DNA of 64,000 nucleotides from Bacteroidia bacterium (GTDB lineage Bacteria > Bacteroidota > Bacteroidia > AKYH767-A > OLB10), in assembly GCA_037045145.1 (NCBI GenBank), contig JBAOIA010000011.1, positions 992,001-1,056,000 of the forward strand. The letters run 5' to 3'. This document shows positions 56,319 through 64,000 of this stretch, one piece after another. Positions within the stretch are counted from its first letter, which is position 1. Each line of letters opens with the position of its first letter. The position numbers and the translations under genes were made by a program. The notes below the pieces were generated by a model that was given only the letters and a program-made list of their open reading frames with translations, was not told where the DNA came from and ran no database searches.

Positions 56319-57428
56319 TTAATTCTCTATTACACTTCTGAATGCATGACCCATCCGTTCAACCATTTTTTCTTCTGTCAGATTTTCCAGGTAGATACGT
56401 CTGCTTTCTGCTCCCATTTTGTTTCTCAAATCTTTATCGTTTGCCAAAATAATTATTTTTTCGGCTAACTGATTAATATTTTTCTTTTCTACCAGATAAC
56501 CATTCTTGCCGTCATGTACACTTTCGGAGATTGCTGCATGGTCTGTAGAAATTACAGGCAGTCCGGCAGCCATAGCTTCAACGGTAACCCATGGATGACC
56601 TTCGTTTCGATAGTATGTTGGAAAAACAAAAATATCAGCTTCGTTCAGAATGCTGAATTTCTTATCACCTTTCACAGGTCCATGATTTATAACAGGAAGT
56701 TCAGGATGCTGTTGTAAAAAATTTTCAAAATCGGTTTTTACATCTGCTTCACGCCATTCTCCGGCAAACACAAATTCTACATTTTTATTTTTTTCAAAAA
56801 CTAATGGTGCTGCATACAATGCTTCTAAAACACCTTTGGTGCGCACATAGTTCCCTAAAAATAGTACTTTAACTTTACTGTTGTTTCGCTCATTGTAGTT
56901 AACCGGAAAATTACCACCATTGGGAATAACAAAAATTTTTTCATCCGGAACAATCCAGTTAAATAATTTACGAAGGTTATTGCCAAGCACAATCTGACCG
57001 TTTACTTTTTTGTGTACAAAACGAATAAAAGCTTTCATTGTTTTTCCACTTTCATTATACCAGTTCAGAAAATATCCACCACGAAGGTGTGTAAGCACTT
57101 TAATGCCAAAAAGCTTTGCGATGAGAATATAACCTGCATCGCGTGTGTAGCCTACGTTGGTTTGCCCTGCCGGAACATATACAAGATTTGGACGATAGCG
57201 AATACAATACCAGAACAATTGAAAATATTGTTTAAAGGCCAGATAAAAATTTGTAAAATCGAGTTTTGCTAATGTATTGATGTCGCGTTTATCTGAAAGG
57301 TCGAGATGAATTAAATTAAATTCATCTTTGAGTTTTGAGTTGAGAATAATTTCGCAGGCAACAGAAGGGCCAATGTAGGGTGGAGGTAGTTTTCCCAGAA
57401 AAACGACCGTATATTTTTTGTCGCTCAT
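56319..57428 (-). CDS. Glycosyltransferase family 4 (GT-B)
   Basis: A 369-residue cytosolic glycosyltransferase: a GT4-like N-terminal domain starting VVFLGKLPPPYIGPS, and the GT1-type C-terminal domain with VLFLGNYVRTKGVLEAL (about 196-212) and the donor-binding E-x7-E segment (EGHPWVTVEAMAAGLPVIST near 285-304). Acceptor and donor are unknown. It overlaps the membrane glycosyltransferase gene by four bases, indicating co-translation within the surface polysaccharide cluster. Confidence 0.88.
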   Translation of the reverse strand: MSDKKYTVVFLGKLPPPYIGPSVACEIILNSKLKDEFNLIHLDLSDKRDINTLAKLDFTNFYLAFKQYFQLFWYCIRYRPNLVYVPAGQTNVGYTRDAGYILIAKLFGIKVLTHLRGGYFLNWYNESGKTMKAFIRFVHKKVNGQIVLGNNLRKLFNWIVPDEKIFVIPNGGNFPVNYNERNNSKVKVLFLGNYVRTKGVLEALYAAPLVFEKNKNVEFVFAGEWREADVKTDFENFLQQHPELPVINHGPVKGDKKFSILNEADIFVFPTYYRNEGHPWVTVEAMAAGLPVISTDHAAISESVHDGKNGYLVEKKNINQLAEKIIILANDKDLRNKMGAESRRIYLENLTEEKMVERMGHAFRSVIEN

Positions 57429-58717
57429 GATGATTTAAATTTAAGATAAAAGGATGGAAAAAAGCGTTGCATTAAGTAAGTGATGGTTATGCCACTACAT
57501 AACATCAGGAAAAAATCAATAGGTATGCGTGCTCTGGTGAACCCAATAGCAATGGCATGTGCACCGGTGAAAGCAAGTAAGATAAGTAACAGCATAAATG
57601 CCTCAGGCGGATGTTTTTTAAATAATATTATCAATCCAAAGGGAAAGAGTAGTAACAATGGCAGGTATGAAATAAGATAAACGGATTTACGTCCTTCATT
57701 GCTTCCGAATTTCACACTTTTACTATCAGGGTTGCGATTCCAACTCCAAAGTTTTTCTGCTTTAAGCCAACCCATAGAAACAAATTCAGGGAAATTGTTT
57801 TTTATCCAATTTACAGCCTCTTGCTGATAGGCTGCAGCTGCTTTTACTGCCTCATCAGGTGTACGTGCGGCAAGTGGATACTGTGCATAAATGGGCACTG
57901 GCGGGCTTAATCTATAAATTTCGTCTAATGATTTATTTGCTTTAAGATATTCGAATGACAAAGGATTGTTGCCTTGCCACATGCCGAATGACCCATGAGT
58001 GCTGATTAATAATTTTCCTGTTAGTGCATAGTTTCTTACCAACCAAGGTGCCATTGCCAGAAGACTTCCTGCAACAATTAGTGAGCAACTGATAAATGCC
58101 GCTGTTATATTCTCGGATTTGAAGTAGCGATAGAATACATAGAGAAACAAACCTGGAAGAAAGGTAATGATAGTTGCTCTTGTTAAGAATGCCAGACCAA
58201 TAATAATTCCGGCAAGTACAAGTTTTTTCGAAGAAAGTTTTTCTGTAAGCAATAAATCAATAATCAATACAAGAAGAAAAACAAAAAGTGTAGTGTCGTA
58301 AATAGAAAACGAATAGGTAAAGAGATAGGGATATAAAGCATGATAACATGCAGCAAAAAAACCTGCAATGGGATGAAAAAGCCTGGTGCCGATTTTAAAT
58401 AACAAGAGAGAGGTAATGAGATGCAGAGTAGCCTGAAGAATGGTCAGACCTAGCCAATTATATCCTGTAACAGCATAGCTGATGCTCATTAAAGCCGGAT
58501 ACAATGGCTCATAGTCAACAGAAGGAATTCCCTGAACAAGACTATATTCACCATTAAGATACAAATTGCTTGCAAGCGCATTAAGATAGGTTTTTGAATT
58601 ACCACGATTCAGAAAGGATTCTTTAAGGTGAAATCCAATGGCAATTTTTGCAACGAACCCCGCCAATAGAAAAATTATCAGCAGTTTTTTTAAATTTATT
58701 TTTGTGTTTGCAGTCAA
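57425..58717 (-). CDS. Membrane glycosyltransferase of the GT-C (GT39/GT83-like) type
   Basis: A multi-pass protein with about ten hydrophobic segments and a first periplasmic loop carrying acidic residues (GNSKTYLNALASNLY..PSVDYEPLYPALM), the layout of polyprenyl-phosphate sugar transferases. The open frame begins with a TTG at 58777, but a -7 element at 58767-58774 precedes the coding homology, so the TTG at 58717 (MTANTKINLKKLL) is the likely start, giving 430 residues. First gene of the polysaccharide cluster; overlaps the GT4 gene. Confidence 0.7.
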   Translation of the reverse strand: MTANTKINLKKLLIIFLLAGFVAKIAIGFHLKESFLNRGNSKTYLNALASNLYLNGEYSLVQGIPSVDYEPLYPALMSISYAVTGYNWLGLTILQATLHLITSLLLFKIGTRLFHPIAGFFAACYHALYPYLFTYSFSIYDTTLFVFLLVLIIDLLLTEKLSSKKLVLAGIIIGLAFLTRATIITFLPGLFLYVFYRYFKSENITAAFISCSLIVAGSLLAMAPWLVRNYALTGKLLISTHGSFGMWQGNNPLSFEYLKANKSLDEIYRLSPPVPIYAQYPLAARTPDEAVKAAAAYQQEAVNWIKNNFPEFVSMGWLKAEKLWSWNRNPDSKSVKFGSNEGRKSVYLISYLPLLLLFPFGLIILFKKHPPEAFMLLLILLAFTGAHAIAIGFTRARIPIDFFLMLCSGITITYLMQRFFPSFYLKFKSS

Positions 58718-58766
58718 GAATGTAGAGGAAATGGAAATATAAAATCTTACCCCTTTTGGGCGGCTG

Positions 58767-58774
58767 CAAAAGTA
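58767..58774 (-). promoter_or_regulatory. Promoter -7 element (TACTTTTG) for the polysaccharide gene cluster
   Basis: Exact TAnnTTTG on the minus strand in the gap between the phosphosulfolactate synthase gene and the membrane glycosyltransferase gene, suggesting the cluster is transcribed separately from comA. A -33 box is not obvious. Confidence 0.45.
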
Positions 58775-58814
58775 CAACTTTACAAGGCACGATTAGTGCT
58801 GAAAAGCAGTAAGT

Positions 58815-59600
58815 TTAGTTGGTAAATCTATTGATAGAGTCTTTATCAAGAAAATGGAAAAAAGTATCACTTCTTAATCCTAAGCGCAGCGATTCAACCG
58901 CTATTACTTCGCTGGGTGCAATGTTGCCCAGGTTCACATTAGATCCAAATTGCTTAATAAAATAAACCTGCTGCGATTTTTGAGGCGTTTCCCATATAAT
59001 TTTATCGGCAGGTACTCTGGAAATTATTTTATTAATAAGCATTACGTGTGCTTTTCCATTTGGACGGTAAATGCCTACTGTACCACTTTCGCGGGCTTCC
59101 GCAATTACTTTCCAAACACCGGCTTCTAATTCACGTTCCATCATTTGAATCCACACGTTTGGACGGATAATTATTCCTTCTTCTTTTGATCCTACTTCTG
59201 AAATTACTGTTACGTGTTTGGCAAGCTTTTTAATATAATCACATTTTATTTTATGTGGAATTACGATGGAGCCATCTGATATTTCGGCATATTCCATCTT
59301 GTATTTAGATAAAACTTTCAGGTACTTGTCAAACTCATCTCTTATAAGAAATGCTTCTAACAATGTTCCGCCAAAGTAGATCGGTATCCCGGCTTCTTTA
59401 TATAGAGCGATTTTTTTATCCAGATTCGGGGTTATCAGACTACTTCCGAAACCTAATTTTACCAAATCGGTAAATTCGCCTGAGGAGGAAATAAAATCTT
59501 CTGTTTCACGAAGGCTGAGGCCTTTATCCATAACCATGGTTAAGCCATTCTCACGAGGTTTTATACTTCGTGAAGGCACTTGACTCAATTCAAAATTCAT
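58815..59600 (-). CDS. comA: Phosphosulfolactate synthase (ComA-like)
   Basis: ComA-family enzymes join sulfite to phosphoenolpyruvate to make 2-phospho-3-sulfolactate. The 261 residues keep the family features: KPRENGLTMVMDKGLSL near the start, DLVKLGFGSS, PIYFGGTLLEAFLI, EISDGSIVIP and VISEVGSKEEG. In methanogens it begins coenzyme M synthesis; here that is unlikely and a sulfonate or sulfonolipid role is only an inference. The frame opens at a GTG at 59606 overlapping the TPR gene stop, with a better ATG at 59600. It follows the TPR gene on the same strand. Confidence 0.82.
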   Translation of the reverse strand: MNFELSQVPSRSIKPRENGLTMVMDKGLSLRETEDFISSSGEFTDLVKLGFGSSLITPNLDKKIALYKEAGIPIYFGGTLLEAFLIRDEFDKYLKVLSKYKMEYAEISDGSIVIPHKIKCDYIKKLAKHVTVISEVGSKEEGIIIRPNVWIQMMERELEAGVWKVIAEARESGTVGIYRPNGKAHVMLINKIISRVPADKIIWETPQKSQQVYFIKQFGSNVNLGNIAPSEVIAVESLRLGLRSDTFFHFLDKDSINRFTN

Positions 59601-59605
59601 TGTCA

Positions 59606-61018
59606 CTAATTGTTTTGTTCTAAAATTTTCTGAATGTTAGAGTCATTCAAAAGTTCAGGGTATATCTCTTCAATAATTTCCCTGATATTTTCTTCGTTGT
59701 TGATGGCAGCAGATAGCAAACTGTAGGCTGTTTTTATGTTACCATTTCTGTATTGTAAAATGATATATCGCAAATGTACTGCAATGTCATTTGGAAAATA
59801 TTTTACTGCAAGATAAGCATATTGAAGTGCTTCATCTGTTCGGTTTTGTTCCATCAGAAATTCGGGATACTCATACCAGATATCTAAAAAATCCGGGTCC
59901 ATTTCAATCACTTTTCTATAAGCTTCATCAGCCTCTTCAAAGTTACCTAATTCGCGTTCGCAGTCTCCAAGCAAAAACCAATAATCACTAATATCACTGT
60001 TCAGTTCAATTGCTTTTTTAAGATAGTGAATGGCTTCATACCACCGCTCTTCTTCCGACAAAGTCATTCCAATGCCATACCATGAGCTGTGAAATGAAGG
60101 ATTACTTTTTACAGCCTTTTTAAAATAGCTCCGTGATTCTTCATGATTTCCCAATTCAAAATAGCACTGTGCTATATTATCATAAACAAATGCTTCAGGG
60201 GTGTTATATTCAAAACTTTGCTTAAATGCCTGAATAGCTTTTTCATAATTACCTGCCAACATGTGACACTGTCCGCTTTGTATATAGGCCTCGTCCATGT
60301 TTTCGTCAATCAGAATACAATAGTCGTATGCATTGATAGCTTTTTCATACTCTATGCAACACTGATACATTTGTCCTAAATGAAACCAGAACAATGCATT
60401 GTAAGGATCCTGATCAATTAATGCCTGAAAATAAGTGATGCCTTCTGATGCTCTTCCTGCACGGTCAAAGCATTCGCTCAACTCATCGGCAGCAACTTCG
60501 TTTTTTTTGTTTTCGAAGAGGCAGTTTTTAAAATAATGTATGGCTCCGTGATAGTCGAATGTTTGCAGATAGGTTTGTGCAATATGAAAGCAAACATCTT
60601 CTTTAAACTCTGTGAATGACAAAAGTTCTTTGAATGTTTTACGTCCTTCCGGAAACATTCCTAAAGAATTATAGATAAGACCTTTAATCAGATAAAGGTC
60701 TTCATTTTTTGGGTTTACGGTAAGAAGCTGATTTATCATTTCCAGAGCCTCTTCAGAGTTGCCCTGAAGGTGAGTGATGTAGGCTTCTTTTGCTTTAAAA
60801 GCAGTATTGTCCGGATGAAGATTCTGACCATATTTTATGACTTCCATAGCCTTATCATAGTCAAACTTCTCTAAATAAAAGTCGGTAATTTTTATCAGCG
60901 AATCGGCATCAAAAAAGTAGGTTTCATGATTGCGCAGCATTTCTTCAAAGCGCTGAACGTTGTTACCTAAATTTTCACCTTGATCATCAAGTCCATCATA
61001 GTCATCGTCATGCATCAT
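59606..61018 (-). CDS. Tetratricopeptide repeat protein
   Basis: A 470-residue, acidic, cytosolic protein made of about ten or more TPR-like helix pairs (for example residues about 85-330: A---KE-Y, ALFWFHLGQMYQ, YIQSGQCHMLAG-YEKAIQAF, AYRKVIEMDP). No signal peptide. TPR proteins act as protein-protein scaffolds; the partner is not known. Its end overlaps the ComA-like gene start region, so the two are likely co-transcribed from the promoter at 61049-61056. Confidence 0.9.
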   Translation of the reverse strand: MMHDDDYDGLDDQGENLGNNVQRFEEMLRNHETYFFDADSLIKITDFYLEKFDYDKAMEVIKYGQNLHPDNTAFKAKEAYITHLQGNSEEALEMINQLLTVNPKNEDLYLIKGLIYNSLGMFPEGRKTFKELLSFTEFKEDVCFHIAQTYLQTFDYHGAIHYFKNCLFENKKNEVAADELSECFDRAGRASEGITYFQALIDQDPYNALFWFHLGQMYQCCIEYEKAINAYDYCILIDENMDEAYIQSGQCHMLAGNYEKAIQAFKQSFEYNTPEAFVYDNIAQCYFELGNHEESRSYFKKAVKSNPSFHSSWYGIGMTLSEEERWYEAIHYLKKAIELNSDISDYWFLLGDCERELGNFEEADEAYRKVIEMDPDFLDIWYEYPEFLMEQNRTDEALQYAYLAVKYFPNDIAVHLRYIILQYRNGNIKTAYSLLSAAINNEENIREIIEEIYPELLNDSNIQKILEQNN

Positions 61019-61048
61019 AAGCTTATATTGGTTCTCTCAAATTGAGGT

Positions 61049-61056
61049 CAAAGGTA
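61049..61056 (-). promoter_or_regulatory. Promoter -7 element (TACCTTTG) for the TPR-comA pair
   Basis: Exact TAnnTTTG on the minus strand, 30 bases upstream of the TPR gene ATG at 61018 and just past the terminator-like hairpin of the upstream operon. No clear -33 box. Confidence 0.5.
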
Positions 61057-61059
61057 AAA

Positions 61060-61109
61060 AATATGAATAAACCTGCAGTGCCTGTCGGGCAGACAGTCAA
61101 CAGCAGGTT
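61060..61109 (-). terminator. Probable terminator of the serC-serA-DUF1015 operon
   Basis: On the minus strand AACCTGC (61103-61109) pairs with GCAGGTT (61070-61076); the loop between them holds a nested CTGTC/GACAG stem. A T-rich stretch (TATTCATATTTTTT) follows. It lies 25 bases after the DUF1015 stop codon. The outer stem is only 7 bp, so confidence is moderate. Confidence 0.5.
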
Positions 61110-61133
61110 GTTAAATACTTGACGGTAAGAAAT

Positions 61134-62378
61134 TTAGTCCAATGAATGCAGTACGAGGCCACTACGAAGTTTTGGCTCAAACCAGGTTACCTTGGGTGGC
61201 ATAATAAGATTATTGTCGGCAATATCAATAAGTTGCTGCATAGTTACTGCATAAAGTGCAAAAGCAACCTTCATTTCTCCGTTATCAACTCTTCTTTTTA
61301 ATTCACCAAGACCACGAAGTCCGCCAACAAAATCAATTCTTTTGTCCTTGCGCAGGTCGGTGATGTTTAACAAAGGTGCCAGAACTTTATCTGATAAGAT
61401 AGTGACATCAAGAACGCAAATAGGGTCTTTATCATTGAAAGTGCCCGGTTTGGCATTTAATTTATACCATTTGCCTTCCAGATACATGCTAAACTCGTGC
61501 AAAGCTGCAGGACGATATTCATCACTTCCTTTTTCTTCAACAACAAAATTTTCTTTCAGCTTGTCAATAAACTGTTTTGCATCCATTCCGTTCAGGTCTT
61601 TAATAACCCTGTTGTAATCCATTATTTTTAATTGATTGTCGGGGAAATGCACTGCCAGAAAAAAGTTGTACTCTTCTTTTCCTGTGTGTGAAGGATTTTT
61701 TTCGCGTCTTTCTTTGCCAACCAAAGCAGCAGCAGCTGTGCGGTGATGCCCATCTGCAACGTAGGTGTTTTTTAGTTTTGCAAACTCTTCTGTGATAATA
61801 TTTATGTCAGAATCGTTGTTCACTATCCAGAACTGATGTCCAATGTGATCGTCAGTTACAAAATCATATTCGGGAGCAGCAGAGGTAATATGCTCAACCA
61901 ACTCATCTAATTTTCTGACTTGTGGATAGGCAAAAAATACAGGCTCATAATTCAATCCGGAAACACGTACGTGGTTTTTACGGTCTTCTTCTTTATCCGG
62001 ACGTGTAAGTTCATGTTTTTTGATAACATCATTCATGTAATCGTCAACAGCAGCACAGCCTACTATGCCATATTGTTTACGTCCGTCCATGCTTTGTGCA
62101 TAAATATAGTAGCAGTCTTTGTTGTCTTGAAAAAACACTCCGTCTTTAAACATGGCTTCGAAATTTTCTTTGCCTTTTTTATAAATTTCAGGTGCATAGT
62201 GATCGAAATCGTCCGGAAAATCAATTTCAGGTTTTATAACATGATAGAATGATATTTTGTCGCCTTTAGTTTCTGCACGTGCTTCTTTTTCGTCAAGTAC
62301 ATCGTAAGGGCGACAAGCAATTCGCTTTACTAATTCTTTTTTGGGTCTTATTCCTTTGAATGGTTTTAATGTTGCCAT
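61134..62378 (-). CDS. DUF1015 family protein
   Basis: A 414-residue soluble protein matching the DUF1015 family: MATLKPFKGIRPKKEL..RIACRPYDVLDEKEA at the start, FYHVIKPEIDFP, VADGHHRTAAA (near 213-223) and a C-terminal DxxxL segment. The function is unknown. In many Bacteroidetes the gene sits beside serA and serC, as here, so a role near serine synthesis is suspected. It is 27 bases after serA. Confidence 0.9.
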   Translation of the reverse strand: MATLKPFKGIRPKKELVKRIACRPYDVLDEKEARAETKGDKISFYHVIKPEIDFPDDFDHYAPEIYKKGKENFEAMFKDGVFFQDNKDCYYIYAQSMDGRKQYGIVGCAAVDDYMNDVIKKHELTRPDKEEDRKNHVRVSGLNYEPVFFAYPQVRKLDELVEHITSAAPEYDFVTDDHIGHQFWIVNNDSDINIITEEFAKLKNTYVADGHHRTAAAALVGKERREKNPSHTGKEEYNFFLAVHFPDNQLKIMDYNRVIKDLNGMDAKQFIDKLKENFVVEEKGSDEYRPAALHEFSMYLEGKWYKLNAKPGTFNDKDPICVLDVTILSDKVLAPLLNITDLRKDKRIDFVGGLRGLGELKRRVDNGEMKVAFALYAVTMQQLIDIADNNLIMPPKVTWFEPKLRSGLVLHSLD

Positions 62379-62405
62379 ACTTTTTGCTATATTTTAATTC
62401 TGATA

Positions 62406-63377
62406 TTATTTTTTAGTAAAATATTCAACTACTTTTTCTGCAAGTTCAATCCCTATGCGCTCTTGTGCTTCTTTTGTTGAACCACCAATGTGTGGTGACA
62501 AGGTTACTTTAGGATGTGTGCAAAGTGTTTGGTTGATAATTGGTTCGCCTTCAAAAACATCAATGCCTGCAAATGATATTTTTCCTGAATTAAGTGCTTC
62601 AATCAAATCGGCTTCTGAAATTACTCCACCACGTGCTGTGTTAACAATGCCTGCACCATTTTTTATGAGGTCAAGTTCTTTCTTCCCGATAACCGGTGCG
62701 CTACCTTTTGGAAATGGCACATGTAGCGTAATAAAATCACTCTCAATAAGTAGTTTAGTGAAAGACACACATTTAAAAGTAATAGTGATTTTCTTCTGTC
62801 CTAATGCAGGGTGAAAATCCATATCTACTACAACATCTTCATTGTTGAGTCTATGAAATAAAACGTTCATTCCCAAACCAACTGCTATGGCAGCTACGCA
62901 CTTACCAATTTGTCCGGCACCAATAATACCTATTGTTTTTCCCTTTAGTTCTATTCCTGCGGAGTATGATTTCTTCAGTTTTTCAAATGTTTCTTTGGAA
63001 GAGCAGGCTGGCATGTTGCGGTTGGCATCATACAGCATTCGCACTCCGGTGAACAAATGTGCAAACACCAATTCTGCAACTGATTGTGATGATGCAGCCG
63101 GAGTATTTATAACGGCAAGTCCTTTTTCGCGGGCATACTTTACATCAATATTATCCATACCTACACCGGCACGACCAATTACTTTAAGATTTGGACATGC
63201 ATCAATAACATCAGTGCGTACAGTAGTAGCACTTCTTACTAATATAGCATCAAAATTCTTAAGTGCTTCAGCAAGTTTTTCCTGAGGTACTTTATCTGTA
63301 GAAACCGAAAATCCTGCTGCATCAAATATTTTTTTTCCAGCAGCATCAATGCCGTCATTGGCTAATATTTTAATCAT
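62406..63377 (-). CDS. serA: D-3-phosphoglycerate dehydrogenase (SerA-like 2-hydroxyacid dehydrogenase)
   Basis: First step of serine synthesis, oxidising 3-phosphoglycerate with NAD. The 323-residue protein shows the substrate domain, GRAGVGMDNID, the NAD loop GAGQIG (153-158), NTARGGVISE (catalytic Arg), and the catalytic His in SPHIGGST. There is no ACT regulatory domain, so serine feedback inhibition of the usual kind is unlikely. An insertion near residues 178-207 (MDFHPALGQKKITITFKC) is unusual. It lies 14 bases after serC and 27 before DUF1015. Confidence 0.9.
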   Translation of the reverse strand: MIKILANDGIDAAGKKIFDAAGFSVSTDKVPQEKLAEALKNFDAILVRSATTVRTDVIDACPNLKVIGRAGVGMDNIDVKYAREKGLAVINTPAASSQSVAELVFAHLFTGVRMLYDANRNMPACSSKETFEKLKKSYSAGIELKGKTIGIIGAGQIGKCVAAIAVGLGMNVLFHRLNNEDVVVDMDFHPALGQKKITITFKCVSFTKLLIESDFITLHVPFPKGSAPVIGKKELDLIKNGAGIVNTARGGVISEADLIEALNSGKISFAGIDVFEGEPIINQTLCTHPKVTLSPHIGGSTKEAQERIGIELAEKVVEYFTKK

Positions 63378-63391
63378 AACTGAAATTTTTT

Positions 63392-64000
63392 TTAACCGTT
63401 TGTTTTTGCAAAATCTTTCATCACCTGTACCAATACTTTTACGCTTTCAACAGGAAGTGCATTGTACATGCTTGCACGAAAACCACCTACACTTCGATGA
63501 CCTTTAATACCTACAATGCCGGCTTCTTTTGCTTTGCCTAAGAAGGCTTCGTCCATGGAGGCATCTTTTAAAAGGAAACAAGCATTCATGGGTGATCGGT
63601 CTTCGGGTGCTGCAGTTCCAGTAAATAATGGATTGGTGTCAACCTCATTATAAAACATATCAAACTTCTGTTGATTAATCTTTTGCATTGCTTCTACGCC
63701 ACCAATTGATTTTAACCACTCTAATACATGCATACAAACAAGAATCGCAATTACAGGAGGTGTGTTGTATAGCGAATCGTTTTCAAGATGCGTTTTATAG
63801 TTGAGCATGGTTGGCATCACTCTTTCGGATTTACCAACAATGTCTTTTTTAATGATGACAAGTGTTACTCCTGAAGGGCCCATATTTTTTTGTGCACCTG
63901 CATATATCATGTCAAACTTTGAAACATCAACAGGACGTGAAAAAATATCGCTGCTCATATCGCATATTACAGGAATAGGGCTTGCCGGAAAATTTTTTAC
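63392..64000 (-). CDS. serC: Phosphoserine aminotransferase SerC (C-terminal part; runs off the window)
   Basis: PLP-dependent transaminase making phosphoserine from phosphohydroxypyruvate; 202 residues are visible. The frame is open to the window edge (VKNFPASPIPVICDMSSD precedes the internal Met at 63958), so the 5' end lies beyond 64000. Visible hallmarks: CDMSSDI-SRPVD, the PLP-binding Lys in YAGAQKNMGPSG, and the C-terminal GHRSVGGFRASMYNALP segment. Operon leader for serA and DUF1015. Confidence 0.94.
   Translation of the reverse strand, partial: VKNFPASPIPVICDMSSDIFSRPVDVSKFDMIYAGAQKNMGPSGVTLVIIKKDIVGKSERVMPTMLNYKTHLENDSLYNTPPVIAILVCMHVLEWLKSIGGVEAMQKINQQKFDMFYNEVDTNPLFTGTAAPEDRSPMNACFLLKDASMDEAFLGKAKEAGIVGIKGHRSVGGFRASMYNALPVESVKVLVQVMKDFAKTNG

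Noticed and set aside
61070..61109. Hairpin near the TPR gene as an attenuator or riboswitch
   Set aside because: It is simplest as a terminator of the upstream operon; no conserved aptamer elements are visible.

Overview
The window looks like part of a Bacteroidetes (Bacteroidota) chromosome. It carries several secreted proteins with type IX secretion (T9SS) C-terminal sorting domains, GEVED and SprB-like domains, a fused lpxC/fabZ gene, tail-to-tail compact gene packing, and promoters of the Bacteroidetes type (TTTG, spacer of about 19 bases, TAnnTTTG) with no Shine-Dalgarno leaders. Base composition is AT-rich. I see no rRNA, tRNA, CRISPR array, prophage or insertion sequence.

Layout. 1-7.5 kb: a giant secreted GEVED/Ig-like repeat protein, cut by a single-base frameshift near 3283 and closed by a strong terminator; then a small acetyltransferase-like remnant. 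7.8-16.2 kb: housekeeping genes (SirB1-like protein, THUMP RNA methyltransferase, YigZ, EamA transporter, ribD, prmC, uvrA). 16.4-19.8 kb: a three-gene envelope operon with a PorV-like barrel and a helix-hairpin-helix/outer-membrane protein. 20.8-28.7 kb: an hpt-adk-fsa-membrane glycosyltransferase-methyltransferase operon, purK, an ECF sigma/anti-sigma-like pair and purC, so four purine genes lie close together. 28.8-39.4 kb: a small secreted protein, an MscS channel, glutamate-type dehydrogenase, anmK, a large hybrid histidine kinase, pruA and an NlpC/P60 peptidase. 39.5-46.4 kb: three secreted or envelope genes, including a 1743-residue LamG / possible TIM-barrel / Ig-repeat / T9SS protein, a beta-barrel, and a tiny stand-alone type B sorting domain. 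46.4-47.7 kb: small hypothetical genes. 48.0-51.8 kb: lipid A operon lpxD-lpxC/fabZ-lpxA plus an ABC ATPase. 52.0-58.8 kb: a surface-polysaccharide cluster. 58.8-64 kb: phosphosulfolactate synthase (ComA-like), a TPR protein, DUF1015, serA and truncated serC.

How the genes fit together. The window is dominated by envelope construction (lipid A, polysaccharide, T9SS cargo, barrels) mixed with core nucleotide and amino-acid metabolism. The 3' end joins serine synthesis (serC-serA) to a ComA-like sulfite-fixing enzyme on the same strand. A link to the sulfonated lipids of gliding Bacteroidetes is possible but unproven. The best leads for new biology are the unclassified catalytic-looking domain of the 1743-residue protein, the helix-hairpin-helix/barrel operon, the orphan ABC ATPase of the lipid A operon, and the ComA neighbourhood. 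No defence system or other clearly new multigene system is evident.
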